64,000 bases of DNA from Bacteroidota bacterium (GCA_016194975.1 JACQAM010000020.1:82027-146026), one strand, 5' to 3'; positions 51,922-61,171 are shown, counted from the first letter of the stretch. A program made the numbers and translations. The notes: generated by a model from the letters alone, not told the origin.

Positions 51922-54705
51922 TTATTCTTTCACAATGCGATAGAGGGTATAATTTCCATTGATCGCAAATCGCAGCAGGTACATTCCTTTCGCTTCATCG
52001 CCGAGTGAAACCGGCAACTGGTAATTTCCTTTTGCGAAAGTTTTCTGTTCCGTAACAAGAAAAACTTTTCTTCCCATCGCATCATCTACCTCGGCGTAAA
52101 CTTCTGCATCGTTTCCGAGTGAAAACGAAAGATAAGCGTTGCCGTCCGTCGGGTTCGGATAGAGAAGAACTGTTGTAGGATTCCCACAACTTTCAACAGA
52201 AATAATTCCAAGCACTTCCGTCGATCCGTTGTAATCCGTTTGTTTCAATCGATAATAAGCGACCGATGAAACGGAATTCTCATCTACCCATGCGTACGCG
52301 TGTACCTGCGAGCTCGTGCCATGCCCGGGGATCGTCACTACACTTTCGAAATTGATTCCGTCAATGGAACGTTCCAATGTGAAAAAATGATTGTTGGTTT
52401 CCGAAGCGGTGGTCCACGCGAGATTCACAAAATTATTTTCGCAATTGCCGCTGAAATTCATCATCACAACAGGAAGAGGAGTTGCCGTGTAGTTGATCGT
52501 CGCAAGCGAGAAATAAAGATTTCCCGCGTTACCAAGATTCGTTACTCCGCTGAATTCAATCCTGCTTCCGTTGAGTACTGCGCCGGAATAAATAGTGGTT
52601 CCTCCATTCGAAAAATTTCCGTCGTCGTCCACGAGCAATCTCAGGTTACTCACGGGGCTCCAGCCAACGAGCATGGTCGATTCAAAACCAATGGAAACAT
52701 TCTGAGTGAAGTTGGTGGCCTGCGCTTTCCACACGCGTTGTATGCGCGCAGCGTTCGCGCCCAATGACGCAGGATAATCGGTGAAGGTAGGATCGCCGTA
52801 AATGGATTGTGCGCTTGTGTTGTTGTTGCCGACGAGAAGAGTGGAAAGATTAGAAGTAAATGCAACGGGCGCTGCAAAAGTTCCATTCACGATCGTCACA
52901 AGATCGAGTGATGCATTCAAACTGAGAATGCCGCGCGATGTACGCTGATCGAGTGTGCTGCCGTCATCGCGCCCGATTCCCGTTACGTTATTATGAAAAC
53001 CGGTTTGATTATTCCAGACGGAAGTGCCCGCGCTGTTTTTGTAAATGATGCAGGAGCCGGTTCCCTGGTTATTTCCGAGCGTGATGCCGTATTTTATCCC
53101 GAGATAAGATTCCACCATTTTAATTTGTGATGTCGCAAGTTTTGTATTGTAAGACATGATCTCGGCCATGTCGATCTGCGCAGGAAGATTATTTGTTGTA
53201 AGATCATTATTGCCGATCGCAATGCGGTGTGTTCCAACTCCGGGATTGAAAGCTCCTGCTGCGGAAATATTTTTCGTAGCGTCTGTATTTCCATTCAGCT
53301 TCACAACAGAATTTGTTGCGTCTGATGTTACATCGACGAGGACATCTTTATTGATCACATTCGTTGTGCTCACATCATTTTTTCCGTTGACATCATCTAC
53401 AAAATCAAAACGCATAGAATTTCCGTTTCTTTCAAATCCAACTCTGTAGGCACCGGTTCCTATCGTTTCCCATTTGAAATAAACGGTTCCTGCTTTTAAA
53501 TTCTGAACCATGAAGATCGTATTCGTGTTTGCGTTGAACAGCGAATTGCCGGCGAAATTATTTGCGCCCGACAAACTATTGGTTGTGCCGTTGAAAGAAA
53601 TGTAAGGATTGTAATTGATGGAATTCGCAACGTAAGTAGGACTCGATTGTGCAGGAGCGCCGGGTTGTACCCCGAAATTTCCAGTTACACCGGCGCCTGA
53701 ATTATCATTCCATAATGTGACCGACGGACCCGCTGTTGTAACACCTGAATTTGATTTCAACCACAATTTCATATTCGGTGAACCTGCACCGGGATAAGCA
53801 GGACACGCAACAATGGAACGTGTTCCTGCGGGATTCGTTGCAGTGGGAACGTGCGTTACTGCAGCCACTGTCAGTTGTGTACATTGCGCGTCGATGACAT
53901 TCGTAACTGTTGCAGAAACAGAATTGATATCGTAAGCGATCCAGAAATAATTTGTTCCTGCCTGGAGTGTTTGCGAACCGTTTATAGTGATCGTTCCTGT
54001 AGCAGGAACCACTCCGCCATTGAGGAATTCAGAAGAAGCGCTGAAGAGAGAGGAGAGGCCTGTGTAGTAAATGTGAATGCGTGTTACATCGTTGGTATTC
54101 GTTCCCGGAATAGAGGAACCGGTCATATTGATCTGGAATTGTGTTGCGCTGAGGGCGCTGCAGGTTCCGGCGGTCACAACCTGTACGGCAATCACTTCCT
54201 GGTCCACGTCGCATTTGGCTACAGTTCCTGTATTAGGTTGTGTTGTAGTACAACTTGTAAAAGTCATGTTGGGCGGGGTGATGGAACGGTAAGCCAATGT
54301 AGCTGCGCCACCGGTGCCTCCGCAGGGATAATTATTGACGAGTATCCGGTAAGTTCCGGCAGCGGCAGGTGTCCATCCTGAAATTTTGGATTGCAGGCCG
54401 CAATTATCATCGTTGTATCCGCCTGCATAAGCGCCTGAATTGTCGAGGAGGGTGAGTTGTGTATCGTAAGAAGCACTTCCGCCGTCGGCGGCGCAGAATG
54501 AAAAATCGTAGGATGGAATACATCCTGCAGGAACAACGAAGGTGTAATAGTTTCCGGCGGTCACCGACATGGTCTGGAAAGCTGCCGAGGGAGCGGGCGA
54601 GAGTGCGCCTGCCCCAGTACCTCCGCTGCATTGCGCATGAAGGCGGGAAAGGCCGATCATCATTAGTGTGAGCCCGAAAAGAAAAATGAGTAGCAGTTTT
54701 TTCAT
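51922..54705 (-). CDS. Large secreted LamG-like surface protein with T9SS type A sorting domain
   Basis: A 927-residue protein from the Met at 54705 (another Met two codons upstream). The signal peptide is 'KKLLLIFLFGLTLMMIGLSR'. Domains in order: a PPC-like domain (about 25-148; 'VTAGNYYTFVVPAGC', 'AAGTYRILVNNYPCGG'); a BNR-associated N-terminal-like domain (about 155-300; 'RIHIYYTGLSSLFSAS', 'GTNYFWIAYDI'); a LamG-like lectin fold (about 310-555; 'MKLWLKSNSGV', 'LWNDNSG', 'AEIMSYN'); beta-sandwich regions; and a sorting domain (about 850-927; 'LLYPNPTDGNAYLSF', 'KGMYLLRF'). It probably binds glycans at the surface. Divergent from the LacI-family regulator 275 nt away, which might control it. 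Confidence 0.83.
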   Translation of the reverse strand: MKKLLLIFLFGLTLMMIGLSRLHAQCSGGTGAGALSPAPSAAFQTMSVTAGNYYTFVVPAGCIPSYDFSFCAADGGSASYDTQLTLLDNSGAYAGGYNDDNCGLQSKISGWTPAAAGTYRILVNNYPCGGTGGAATLAYRSITPPNMTFTSCTTTQPNTGTVAKCDVDQEVIAVQVVTAGTCSALSATQFQINMTGSSIPGTNTNDVTRIHIYYTGLSSLFSASSEFLNGGVVPATGTITINGSQTLQAGTNYFWIAYDINSVSATVTNVIDAQCTQLTVAAVTHVPTATNPAGTRSIVACPAYPGAGSPNMKLWLKSNSGVTTAGPSVTLWNDNSGAGVTGNFGVQPGAPAQSSPTYVANSINYNPYISFNGTTNSLSGANNFAGNSLFNANTNTIFMVQNLKAGTVYFKWETIGTGAYRVGFERNGNSMRFDFVDDVNGKNDVSTTNVINKDVLVDVTSDATNSVVKLNGNTDATKNISAAGAFNPGVGTHRIAIGNNDLTTNNLPAQIDMAEIMSYNTKLATSQIKMVESYLGIKYGITLGNNQGTGSCIIYKNSAGTSVWNNQTGFHNNVTGIGRDDGSTLDQRTSRGILSLNASLDLVTIVNGTFAAPVAFTSNLSTLLVGNNNTSAQSIYGDPTFTDYPASLGANAARIQRVWKAQATNFTQNVSIGFESTMLVGWSPVSNLRLLVDDDGNFSNGGTTIYSGAVLNGSRIEFSGVTNLGNAGNLYFSLATINYTATPLPVVMMNFSGNCENNFVNLAWTTASETNNHFFTLERSIDGINFESVVTIPGHGTSSQVHAYAWVDENSVSSVAYYRLKQTDYNGSTEVLGIISVESCGNPTTVLLYPNPTDGNAYLSFSLGNDAEVYAEVDDAMGRKVFLVTEQKTFAKGNYQLPVSLGDEAKGMYLLRFAINGNYTLYRIVKE

Positions 54706-54749
54706 GTTCATTGGGTTATCTAAAACGATTTAGGTGTCTGTTTCAAAAA

Positions 54750-54785
54750 AAATACCTGTGTTTGCCTATAAGAATTCAGGTATTT
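54750..54785. repeat. Inverted repeat between the T9SS gene and the LacI-family gene
   Basis: Perfect 9-nt arms AAATACCTG (54750-54758) and CAGGTATTT (54777-54785), 18-nt loop, 45 nt upstream of the large T9SS gene. It could be a regulator site or a leader hairpin. Confidence 0.45.
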
Positions 54786-54898
54786 AAGTCAAATGAATGC
54801 GGCGAATATAGTTTTTCAATTCATTCAAGTCAAGGGTTGTGTAGAATAAATGATAAATAAATTTTTTAAAATACTGATAGATAGTTATTTAAACAATT

Positions 54899-54910
54899 TA
54901 AATCGGTTTA
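54899..54910. promoter_or_regulatory. Candidate LacI-family operator
   Basis: TAAATCGGTTTA matches the LacI-family pattern AAAnCGnTTT (54900-54909) with a central CG. It lies 71 nt upstream of the LacI-family gene and in the shared region with the divergent T9SS gene, so autoregulation or control of both is possible. Confidence 0.45.
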
Positions 54911-54980
54911 GTTGTTGATACATCCACCTCCTCCACGGCCTGGTTTGATGGGCAAATGGAATAGAAAGTAACTTAGGAGG

Positions 54981-56036
54981 ATGAAAAGGATCTCGCTGAA
55001 TGAACTGGCGAAACAACTGAATGTTTCGAAGACACTGGTGTCGCTTGTGCTGAATGAAAAAGGAGATGCTTATGGAATTAGTAAAGCGACGCAGAAACGT
55101 GTGATAAGGAAAGCAGCGGAACTGAATTACCGGCCCAACCTCATGGCGCGCGGACTACGCAATGGAAAATCGAATGTGATTGCAGTGATCGTTGCGGATA
55201 TTTCAAATCCGTTTTATTCTAAAATTTCAAGGAGCATCGAAGACAGCGCTTCACGACTCGGATTCCAGATCATTGTTTCAAGCACAGAAGAGAATATAAT
55301 CAAAGAACAACGGCTCGTGGAAATGCTCGTGAATGAACAGAACGTGAATGGCATCATCGTCGCAAGCACGCAGAATTCTTCGGCGAAACTGAATGCCTTC
55401 CGCAGGAACGGACTCCCTGTTGTTCTTATTGACAGAAATCTTCCGAATGCAGAACTGGATTACGTGGGTGTCGATAATTACCAGGGTGCGTATGAGGCGA
55501 CGAGGCACTTGTTGTCACTCGGATATAAAAAAATCGGGTTGCTGAAAATTTCTCCTTCTTTCCTGAGTACGATCAAAGAAAGAACACGAGGGTATGAAGA
55601 TGCATTGAAAGATCACGGCATTCGTCCCGATCCGCAACTCATCCGCGAAATTCCATTTGCAACCATGCGCTCCTCAACGCATCGCGAAGTGAGAAGTTTG
55701 ATAGCGCCGCCTAAAAGTATTGAAGCATTATTCGTGGTGAACAGTAATCTCGCTGCATTTGCTTTCGAATATATTCATGAAACCGGATTGCGCGTTCCGC
55801 AGGATATTGCAGTGATCAGTTTCGATGATGTGGAATATTTCCGGTTTTCAAATCCTCCGGTCACCGCTGTTGCCCAGCCGCTCGAGGAGATCGGGACAAA
55901 AGCCGTGGAAATGCTCATGCACCAGTTGAACAACAAGAATAAAAAAATCAAACCGGAAAAAATAAAATTGGAAACGGAACTCATCGTGCGCAAATCCTGC
56001 GGCGCGTTTTTGAAGAGAGGGAATATGACGTATTGA
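54981..56036 (+). CDS. LacI-family transcriptional regulator
   Basis: A 351-residue DNA-binding repressor. The helix-turn-helix is at residues 3-25 ('ISLNELAKQLNVSKTLVSLV') with hinge 'LNYRPNLMARGLRNGKSN'. A periplasmic-binding-protein-like sensor domain (about 60-340) includes 'VIVADISNPFYSKI', 'DYVGVDNYQGAYEATRHL' and 'ISFDDVEYFRFSNPPVTAV'. It probably responds to a sugar. No sugar-utilisation genes lie in the window; the divergent neighbour is a LamG-like surface protein. AGGAGG stands directly against the ATG, and TAACTTAG overlaps it as a weak -7-like word. Convergent with the E1 dehydrogenase gene. Confidence 0.92.
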   Translation: MKRISLNELAKQLNVSKTLVSLVLNEKGDAYGISKATQKRVIRKAAELNYRPNLMARGLRNGKSNVIAVIVADISNPFYSKISRSIEDSASRLGFQIIVSSTEENIIKEQRLVEMLVNEQNVNGIIVASTQNSSAKLNAFRRNGLPVVLIDRNLPNAELDYVGVDNYQGAYEATRHLLSLGYKKIGLLKISPSFLSTIKERTRGYEDALKDHGIRPDPQLIREIPFATMRSSTHREVRSLIAPPKSIEALFVVNSNLAAFAFEYIHETGLRVPQDIAVISFDDVEYFRFSNPPVTAVAQPLEEIGTKAVEMLMHQLNNKNKKIKPEKIKLETELIVRKSCGAFLKRGNMTY

Positions 56037-56047
56037 AAAAAATATTC

Positions 56048-58465
56048 TCAATACATCCCCGGCCATTGTTGCGGATCACTTTCACTCATCATTTCATACA
56101 CGGCTTCAAAAATATCATCTGCCGATGGCTTGCTGAAATAATCTCCATCGGAGCCATAAGCAGGGCGATGTTCTTTTCCCGTCAGTGTTTTCGGTGCGCT
56201 GTCGAGATACTGATACGCATTCTGCGTTTCAAGAATATGTTGCATAATGAATGCACTCGCTCCACCCGGAACATCTTCATCCACCACGATCAGCCGATTT
56301 GTTTTCTTTACAGAATTCACAATGAAATGACCGACATCGAACGGAAGTAAAGTTTGCACGTCTATGATCTCCACAGAAATATTAAGTTCCTGTAAATTTT
56401 TCGCAGCATCCATTGCAAGCCGCAAAGTAGAACCGTAACTCACCAGCGTCACCTCTTTTCCATCACGGATAATTTCGGGTTTCCCCAATGGAATTCTGAA
56501 ATTTCCCCAATTCACCGGAACTTTTTCTTTCAACCGGTATCCATTCAGCGGTTCAATGACCAATGCAGGTTCATCGCCACTCAGAAGTGTATTGTAAAAT
56601 CCTGCCGCCTGCGTCATGTTGCGCGGCACGCACACATACATTCCGCGCAGTGCGTGCACGATCATTCCCATAGGCGAGCCCGAGTGCCACACACCTTCGA
56701 GCCGGTGCCCGCGCGTGCGTACGATCACGGGCGCTTTTTGTCCGCCCACTGTTCTCCATTGCACCGTAGCAAGATCGTCGCTCATGATTTGCAATGCGTA
56801 AAGCAAATAATCGAGATATTGAATTTCCGCAATGGGGCGCAATCCACGCATCGCCATTCCTATTGCCTGTCCGACAATTGTTGCTTCACGTATTCCTGTA
56901 TCGAATACGCGGAGGATCCCGTATTTTTTCTGGAGTCCTTCAAGTCCTTGATTCACGCCACCGATGTAACCGGAATCTTCTCCGAAAATGCAAACCTCCG
57001 GATGGGAAGCAAGAATGGAATCGAAATTATCGCGCAGCACTTCTCTTCCGTCGCAAAAATTTTCTTCTGAAGAATATTCCGGCGCTTGAGGTTTTACTCT
57101 CATTGCTGTTCCGCTGTAAAGTGTAGAACTGTATCGGTTGAAATTGAGTTGGGAATAATTTTTAAGCCAGGAAATAATATTTTTTTTCGCTTCGGAATTT
57201 TCTTTCCTCGAAAATTTCAAAGCATTCCGCAACGCACCGGAAATATCGCGGCGCTGCGCATCGGTAACAGCAGCAAGATCATTTTTTATTTTTTCAATGA
57301 AAGGTCCATTGGTACTTTCTTTTGCGAGTGAATCAAGAAGAGAACCGGCTTCTTTCAATTCTGCTTTCAGCGGAGCAAGATAAGCTTCCCACGCAGCCCG
57401 GCGTTCACTCTTCACATGCTCCTTTGCATTTTTTTCTATCTCGTCGAGTTCATTTGCAGTAGAGAGGCCGGTTACCAATATCCATTCGCGAAATTTTTTT
57501 ATGCAATCGAAATCTAATTCCCATTGCAAACGTTCAGGAGATTTATAGCGTTCGTGCGATCCGGAAGTGGAATGTCCCTGCGGCTGATTCACTTCTTCCA
57601 CGTGAACAAGAACAGGCACATGTTCTTCGCGGCAAATTCGAGCAGCTTTTTCATACGTTTCCACGAGATGCGGATAATCCCATCCGCGCGTTTTGAAAAT
57701 CTGGTAACCGTTATGAGTAGCGGTGCGCTGAATTCCGGAGAGCACATCAGAAATACTTTCTTTGGTGGTCTGGAATTTTTTCGGAACAGAAATTCCATAA
57801 CCGTCATCCCAAACCGAAAGAAGCATGGGAACCTGCATCACTCCCGCAGCATTCACGGTTTCCCAGAATAATCCTTCGGAAGTAGAAGCATCGCCGATCG
57901 TTCCGAATGCAATTTCATTTCCGTTATTGGAGAACTTCGAAAATTTTTCCTGTTTCAGTTCTTCATTATTGCGATAATGTTTCGAAGCAAGTGCAAGTCC
58001 GAGTAAGCGCGGCATCTGCGAACCGGTAGGAGAAACATCGGCAGAAGAATTTTTAATTTTCGTAAGATCTTTCCAGTTTCCATTTTCATCAAGACTTCTT
58101 GTTGCAAAATGTCCGTTCATCTGTCTTCCGGCAGAAGAAGGTTCGGCATCGAGATCGGTGTGTGCATACAATTGTGCGAACCATTCTTTCAGGGAAAGAT
58201 TTCCGGTCGAGAACATGAAAGTCTGGTCGCGGTAATATCCGGAGCGGAAATCTCCTTCGCGAAAAGATTTTGCCATCGCTACCTGCGCCACTTCTTTTCC
58301 ATCACCGAAAATTCCGAATTTGGCTTTGCCGGTAAGCACTTCTTTCCGCCCGGTGAGACTTGCTTCGCGGCTTTCATTGGCAACACGATAATCTTCAAGC
58401 ACCAGTTTACGGAACTCTTCGATCTTTTCTTTCGACAGTGCTGGTTTCGCCGCTACGTTTGACAT
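56048..58465 (-). CDS. Fused 2-oxoacid dehydrogenase E1 (alpha + beta) component
   Basis: An 805-residue thiamine-diphosphate enzyme that decarboxylates a 2-oxoacid (branched-chain or pyruvate) and passes the acyl group to lipoyl-E2. The alpha half (about 1-420) has 'GYYRDQTFMFSTG', 'AGRQMNGHF' and the ThDP/Mg motif 'GTIGDASTSEGLFWETVNAA'. The beta half (about 470-805) has 'VCIFGEDSGYIGGVNQG', 'FDTGIREATIVGQAIGMAM', 'QIMSDDLATVQW' and 'VIDVQTLLPFD'-like blocks. Separate subunits are usual in other phyla; I recall the fused form as typical of Bacteroidota. E2 and E3 genes are not nearby. Substrate choice between pyruvate and branched-chain oxoacids is unresolved; the latter is more likely. Confidence 0.88.
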   Translation of the reverse strand: MSNVAAKPALSKEKIEEFRKLVLEDYRVANESREASLTGRKEVLTGKAKFGIFGDGKEVAQVAMAKSFREGDFRSGYYRDQTFMFSTGNLSLKEWFAQLYAHTDLDAEPSSAGRQMNGHFATRSLDENGNWKDLTKIKNSSADVSPTGSQMPRLLGLALASKHYRNNEELKQEKFSKFSNNGNEIAFGTIGDASTSEGLFWETVNAAGVMQVPMLLSVWDDGYGISVPKKFQTTKESISDVLSGIQRTATHNGYQIFKTRGWDYPHLVETYEKAARICREEHVPVLVHVEEVNQPQGHSTSGSHERYKSPERLQWELDFDCIKKFREWILVTGLSTANELDEIEKNAKEHVKSERRAAWEAYLAPLKAELKEAGSLLDSLAKESTNGPFIEKIKNDLAAVTDAQRRDISGALRNALKFSRKENSEAKKNIISWLKNYSQLNFNRYSSTLYSGTAMRVKPQAPEYSSEENFCDGREVLRDNFDSILASHPEVCIFGEDSGYIGGVNQGLEGLQKKYGILRVFDTGIREATIVGQAIGMAMRGLRPIAEIQYLDYLLYALQIMSDDLATVQWRTVGGQKAPVIVRTRGHRLEGVWHSGSPMGMIVHALRGMYVCVPRNMTQAAGFYNTLLSGDEPALVIEPLNGYRLKEKVPVNWGNFRIPLGKPEIIRDGKEVTLVSYGSTLRLAMDAAKNLQELNISVEIIDVQTLLPFDVGHFIVNSVKKTNRLIVVDEDVPGGASAFIMQHILETQNAYQYLDSAPKTLTGKEHRPAYGSDGDYFSKPSADDIFEAVYEMMSESDPQQWPGMY

Positions 58466-58601
58466 GATCCTGATTTTGAAAATGAATGGTGTGATGAACG
58501 CGGCGAATAGGTGCGACCGCGAGTGGTAAAATTAATGAAATTCTGTTCTTTATTGCCAGTGAGATCAAGGTTGAATATCTATTTTCTGAATAAATTGCGG
58601 G

Positions 58602-59276
58602 ATGAAAAAATATTTTATTCTTCCGATTGCCTGTTTTCTTATGTGCGCGCTATTTTCCTGCGCGGGCAATAAGAAAAAAGAAAATGCCGGTACGCTGAAA
58701 AAAGATTCAGTAAAAACAGCAGCATCCTTTATTCTCGATGAATTACTGCAAGTGGCCGACGAAAATGAACTGAAGAAAAAATTCGGCGCCGGACATATTT
58801 CTTACGACACGATTTGGGGAGCGGAAGGAGGATTCGTGATGGGAACTTTTATTGACAGGAAAACCAGTGATGAAGTGCAGATCCTCTGGAAAGATTCGTT
58901 GCATCGTGCGGGAGTGGAAGTGGCGACGCTTGATGCAATGTATGTGGAGAATGGCGGTTACGATTTCAATAATAAATGGACGACCACGTGCGGAATATAT
59001 CTTGGAATGACGAGTGATGAATTGGAACAACTCAATGGAAAAGATTTTAAATTCTCAGGTTTCGGTTGGGATTATGGTGGCGGAATCTCTTCATGGAACG
59101 AAGGGAAACTGGAAAAAGCGGGAATAGGAATAATGCTGACGGAAGCGAATCATGAAAAAAATATTTCGCAGAAGGAAATGGAATCTCTTCTTGGCGATAA
59201 AGAATTCAGCAGTGCAGATCCGCTGGTAAAAAAACTTCAGCCGCAGGTGGTGACCATTTCAGTAAGTGCGCGGTGA
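58602..59276 (+). CDS. Lipoprotein of unknown function
   Basis: A 224-residue protein. The signal 'MKKYFILPIACFLMCALFSC' has lipobox Cys 20, followed by a Lys-rich linker ('AGNKKKENAGTLKKD'). The mature domain alternates strands and helices ('ASFILDELLQVADENELKKK', 'TTCGIYLGMTSDELEQLNGK', 'FSGFGWDYGGGI'), as in small periplasmic ligand-binding folds. I do not recognise a family. Stands alone; a small palindromic element lies 7 nt after its stop. Confidence 0.65.
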   Translation: MKKYFILPIACFLMCALFSCAGNKKKENAGTLKKDSVKTAASFILDELLQVADENELKKKFGAGHISYDTIWGAEGGFVMGTFIDRKTSDEVQILWKDSLHRAGVEVATLDAMYVENGGYDFNNKWTTTCGIYLGMTSDELEQLNGKDFKFSGFGWDYGGGISSWNEGKLEKAGIGIMLTEANHEKNISQKEMESLLGDKEFSSADPLVKKLQPQVVTISVSAR

Positions 59277-59282
59277 ATCATG

Positions 59283-59403
59283 GGCATCTCTAATAACTTA
59301 GAACTGCTGCGTTGGGCTGCGCCCTCAAAATCCTCATTTACGAATAGTAAACTCCGGTTTTTCGGACTCGCCCGCCTTGCATTTCTGTGTTTTTAGAGAT
59401 GCC
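59283..59403. repeat. Palindrome-ended intergenic element, copy 1 (121 nt)
   Basis: Terminal inverted repeats GGCATCTCTAA (59283-59293) and TTAGAGATGCC (59393-59403) are perfect over 11 nt. The interior contains GGGCTGCGCCC and no frame. Element 62031-62158 has the same ends but a different middle. No transposase is present; the layout suggests a MITE-like or structured-repeat family. Confidence 0.65.
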
Positions 59404-59444
59404 ATTATTATTTGACAATTTTTTTAATCAGAATGGTTTAAAAT

Positions 59445-59472
59445 AAAAAAAGGGACCCGGAGATCCCTTTTT
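59445..59472 (-). terminator. Intrinsic terminator of the small membrane protein gene
   Basis: Perfect 9-nt arms AAAAAGGGA (59447-59455) and TCCCTTTTT (59464-59472), 8-nt loop; on the minus strand followed by more T. Also T-rich on the plus strand, so it could act in both directions. Confidence 0.8.
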
Positions 59473-59490
59473 AAAAAATATTCCGGAAGA

Positions 59491-59763
59491 TCATTTCGAA
59501 TTGTTCATGTCTTTGCATTTTCCATTATCCATGCATTTGTTTCCATTCTTGCAACAGGAATCATTGCACACCTTATCAGACTTTCCCCATTTGTCGGTTC
59601 CCGAATGACTGAAAATAAATCCGGCGAGAAGTGTGAATCCAAGCGCAACTGTAACGAGCCCGGCGAGCGGAATCCACCATCCTTTAGGATAGTACTGTGC
59701 TTTTCCCTCAGTCATATCGTGATCATTATTTTCGGCGTGGCCGTTACTTTCGTGATTTCCCAT
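59491..59763 (-). CDS. Small single-helix membrane protein with Cys-rich tail
   Basis: A 90-residue protein. The start at 59763 is chosen because the frame upstream reads through unlikely sequence. The N-terminal part is hydrophilic and His/Asn-rich ('MGNHESNGHAENNDHD'). One transmembrane helix spans about 30-52 ('WIPLAGLVTVALGFTLLAGF'). The tail carries five cysteines ('CNDSCCKNGNKCMDNGKC'), suggesting metal binding or disulfides. The long upstream region (up to 59990) holds a possible structured RNA with a terminator, which might be a leader element of this gene. Function unknown. Confidence 0.6.
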   Translation of the reverse strand: MGNHESNGHAENNDHDMTEGKAQYYPKGWWIPLAGLVTVALGFTLLAGFIFSHSGTDKWGKSDKVCNDSCCKNGNKCMDNGKCKDMNNSK

Positions 59764-60189
59764 GATGGTCAGGTTAGAATGGTTTCGCAATATTAAGAAT
59801 AATGAAGTGAAATCAGAAATAGGCAAACGAATTATCCTGAGACACGCAGGCACGTGCATCTTTTAAAAAAGTGAAGGCCGGAGCTGCGAAATCCGGCCTT
59901 CTGCACACCAATTGCACGAAACAGAACCTCCCGGTTTTTTTACCTGACCTAACCCTTGGGAGGCGTGTTCAGCAATAAGACGCAACAAATGCAGCTTTGT
60001 TACTCTATTCGCAGTTATTTTTTGGAAATTTAACAGAAGCCGGTATTCTGCATTTTTCATTGTGGAAATTCATAAGTCGCAACATCTTCTTAAGGGTTGC
60101 CCCGAATTGAAAAATGTTTGAAAGTATGTTTCCGCTTGGGTTTTCATTCGTAATTTAATCGCGGCGAAAAACACAAACAGAAAAATAGT
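59764..60189. other. 426-nt gap; its middle third holds a candidate RNA
   Basis: 59865-59990 is described separately. Outside that candidate, 59764-59864 and 59991-60189 show nothing I can support. A 65-codon frame on the minus strand (59863-60060) coincides with the hairpins and looks accidental. Confidence 0.3.
59865..59990 (-). ncRNA. Candidate structured RNA ending in an intrinsic terminator
   Basis: On the minus strand an outer stem CTGAACAC/GTGTGCAG (59972-59965 with 59908-59901; two central positions unpaired) encloses CCTCCC/GGGAGG (59963-59958 with 59932-59927), with GGTCAGG in the loop. Immediately after comes a perfect 9-nt terminator stem AAGGCCGGA/TCCGGCCTT (59900-59892 with 59882-59874) and a T-run (59870-59865). 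It could be a free small RNA or a leader/riboswitch for the gene at 59491-59763. No known family recognised. Confidence 0.4.
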
Positions 60190-61152
60190 ATGCAATTCAA
60201 ATCGGATGTAGAAGCGGTTGATTTTTTCCGCGAGAAATATAAAATCCTTCAGCAGGAAATTCATAAGGTGATCGTCGGGCAGGACGAAGTGGTGAAAGAT
60301 GTGCTGGTTTCTATTTTCAGCAACGGGCATTGTCTTCTTGTGGGAGTTCCCGGACTTGCAAAAACTTTATTGGTGAACACTATCGCGCAATCGCTCGGAC
60401 TCACTTACAACCGCATTCAGTTCACACCCGATCTCATGCCTTCCGATATAATCGGTACAGAAATTCTCGATGAGAGCCGGCAATTCCGTTTTGTGAAAGG
60501 GCCTTTGTTCGCCAACATCATTCTTGCCGATGAGATCAATCGTACACCGCCGAAAACACAATCGGCTTTGCTTGAAGCCATGCAGGAACGTACGGTGACC
60601 GCCGCAGGAAAAAGATATGAACTTGCAAAACCTTTTTTCGTTCTCGCAACGCAGAACCCGATAGAGCAGGAGGGAACTTATCCTCTTCCCGAAGCGCAGC
60701 TCGATCGTTTCATGTTCAACGTGTGGCTCGACTATCCGAAATATGAAGATGAGATAATGGTGGTGAAGAATACAACGTCGGATAAATCAGTTCAACTGAA
60801 TAAAGTACTGGATGCCGAAGAGATCTTATTCCTGCAGGAACTCGTGCGTCGCGTGCCTGTGCCCGACAACGTGCTCGAGTACGCGGTGAAACTTGCAACA
60901 AAAACGCGGCCGAATACTTCGAATGCAACTTCAGATGTGAATCGTCTCCTCTCGTGGGGCGCAGGTCCGCGTGCATCGCAATATCTGGTACTCGGCGCAA
61001 AATGTAACGCGGTGGTCTCCGGAAAATATTCTCCCGACATTGAAGATGTGCGTGCAGTGGCCGCGCCGATCCTTCGTCACCGCATTGTGCGGAATTATAA
61101 AGCAGAAGCAGAAGGAGTGAGTGTGGAAGATATTATAAGCGGAGTATTGTAA
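60190..61152 (+). CDS. MoxR-family AAA+ ATPase
   Basis: A 320-residue cytoplasmic ATPase, a chaperone-like activator of metal or membrane-protein complexes. Walker A is 'GVPGLAKT' (52-59), Walker B 'LADEINRTPP' with D114 and E115, sensor 1 'ATQNPIEQEG' near residue 156, and arginine-finger region 'AQLDRFMF'. A C-terminal lid (about 210-320) follows. MoxR genes usually precede DUF58 and VWA-domain genes, but here the next gene is convergent after 19 nt and unrelated, so the classical operon is missing. The start ATG follows AAAATAGT without a clear ribosome-binding site. Confidence 0.93.
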   Translation: MQFKSDVEAVDFFREKYKILQQEIHKVIVGQDEVVKDVLVSIFSNGHCLLVGVPGLAKTLLVNTIAQSLGLTYNRIQFTPDLMPSDIIGTEILDESRQFRFVKGPLFANIILADEINRTPPKTQSALLEAMQERTVTAAGKRYELAKPFFVLATQNPIEQEGTYPLPEAQLDRFMFNVWLDYPKYEDEIMVVKNTTSDKSVQLNKVLDAEEILFLQELVRRVPVPDNVLEYAVKLATKTRPNTSNATSDVNRLLSWGAGPRASQYLVLGAKCNAVVSGKYSPDIEDVRAVAAPILRHRIVRNYKAEAEGVSVEDIISGVL

Positions 61153-61171
61153 CACATGCTCAAATTGTAAA

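Noticed and set aside
59865..59990. Signal recognition particle RNA
   Set aside because: AGGTCAGGT resembles part of the SRP RNA core, but the GGAA tetraloop and AGCAGCC side of the internal loop are absent.
59863..60060. Minus-strand 65-codon frame
   Set aside because: Coincides with the nested hairpins and terminator; the stems explain the sequence better than a protein.
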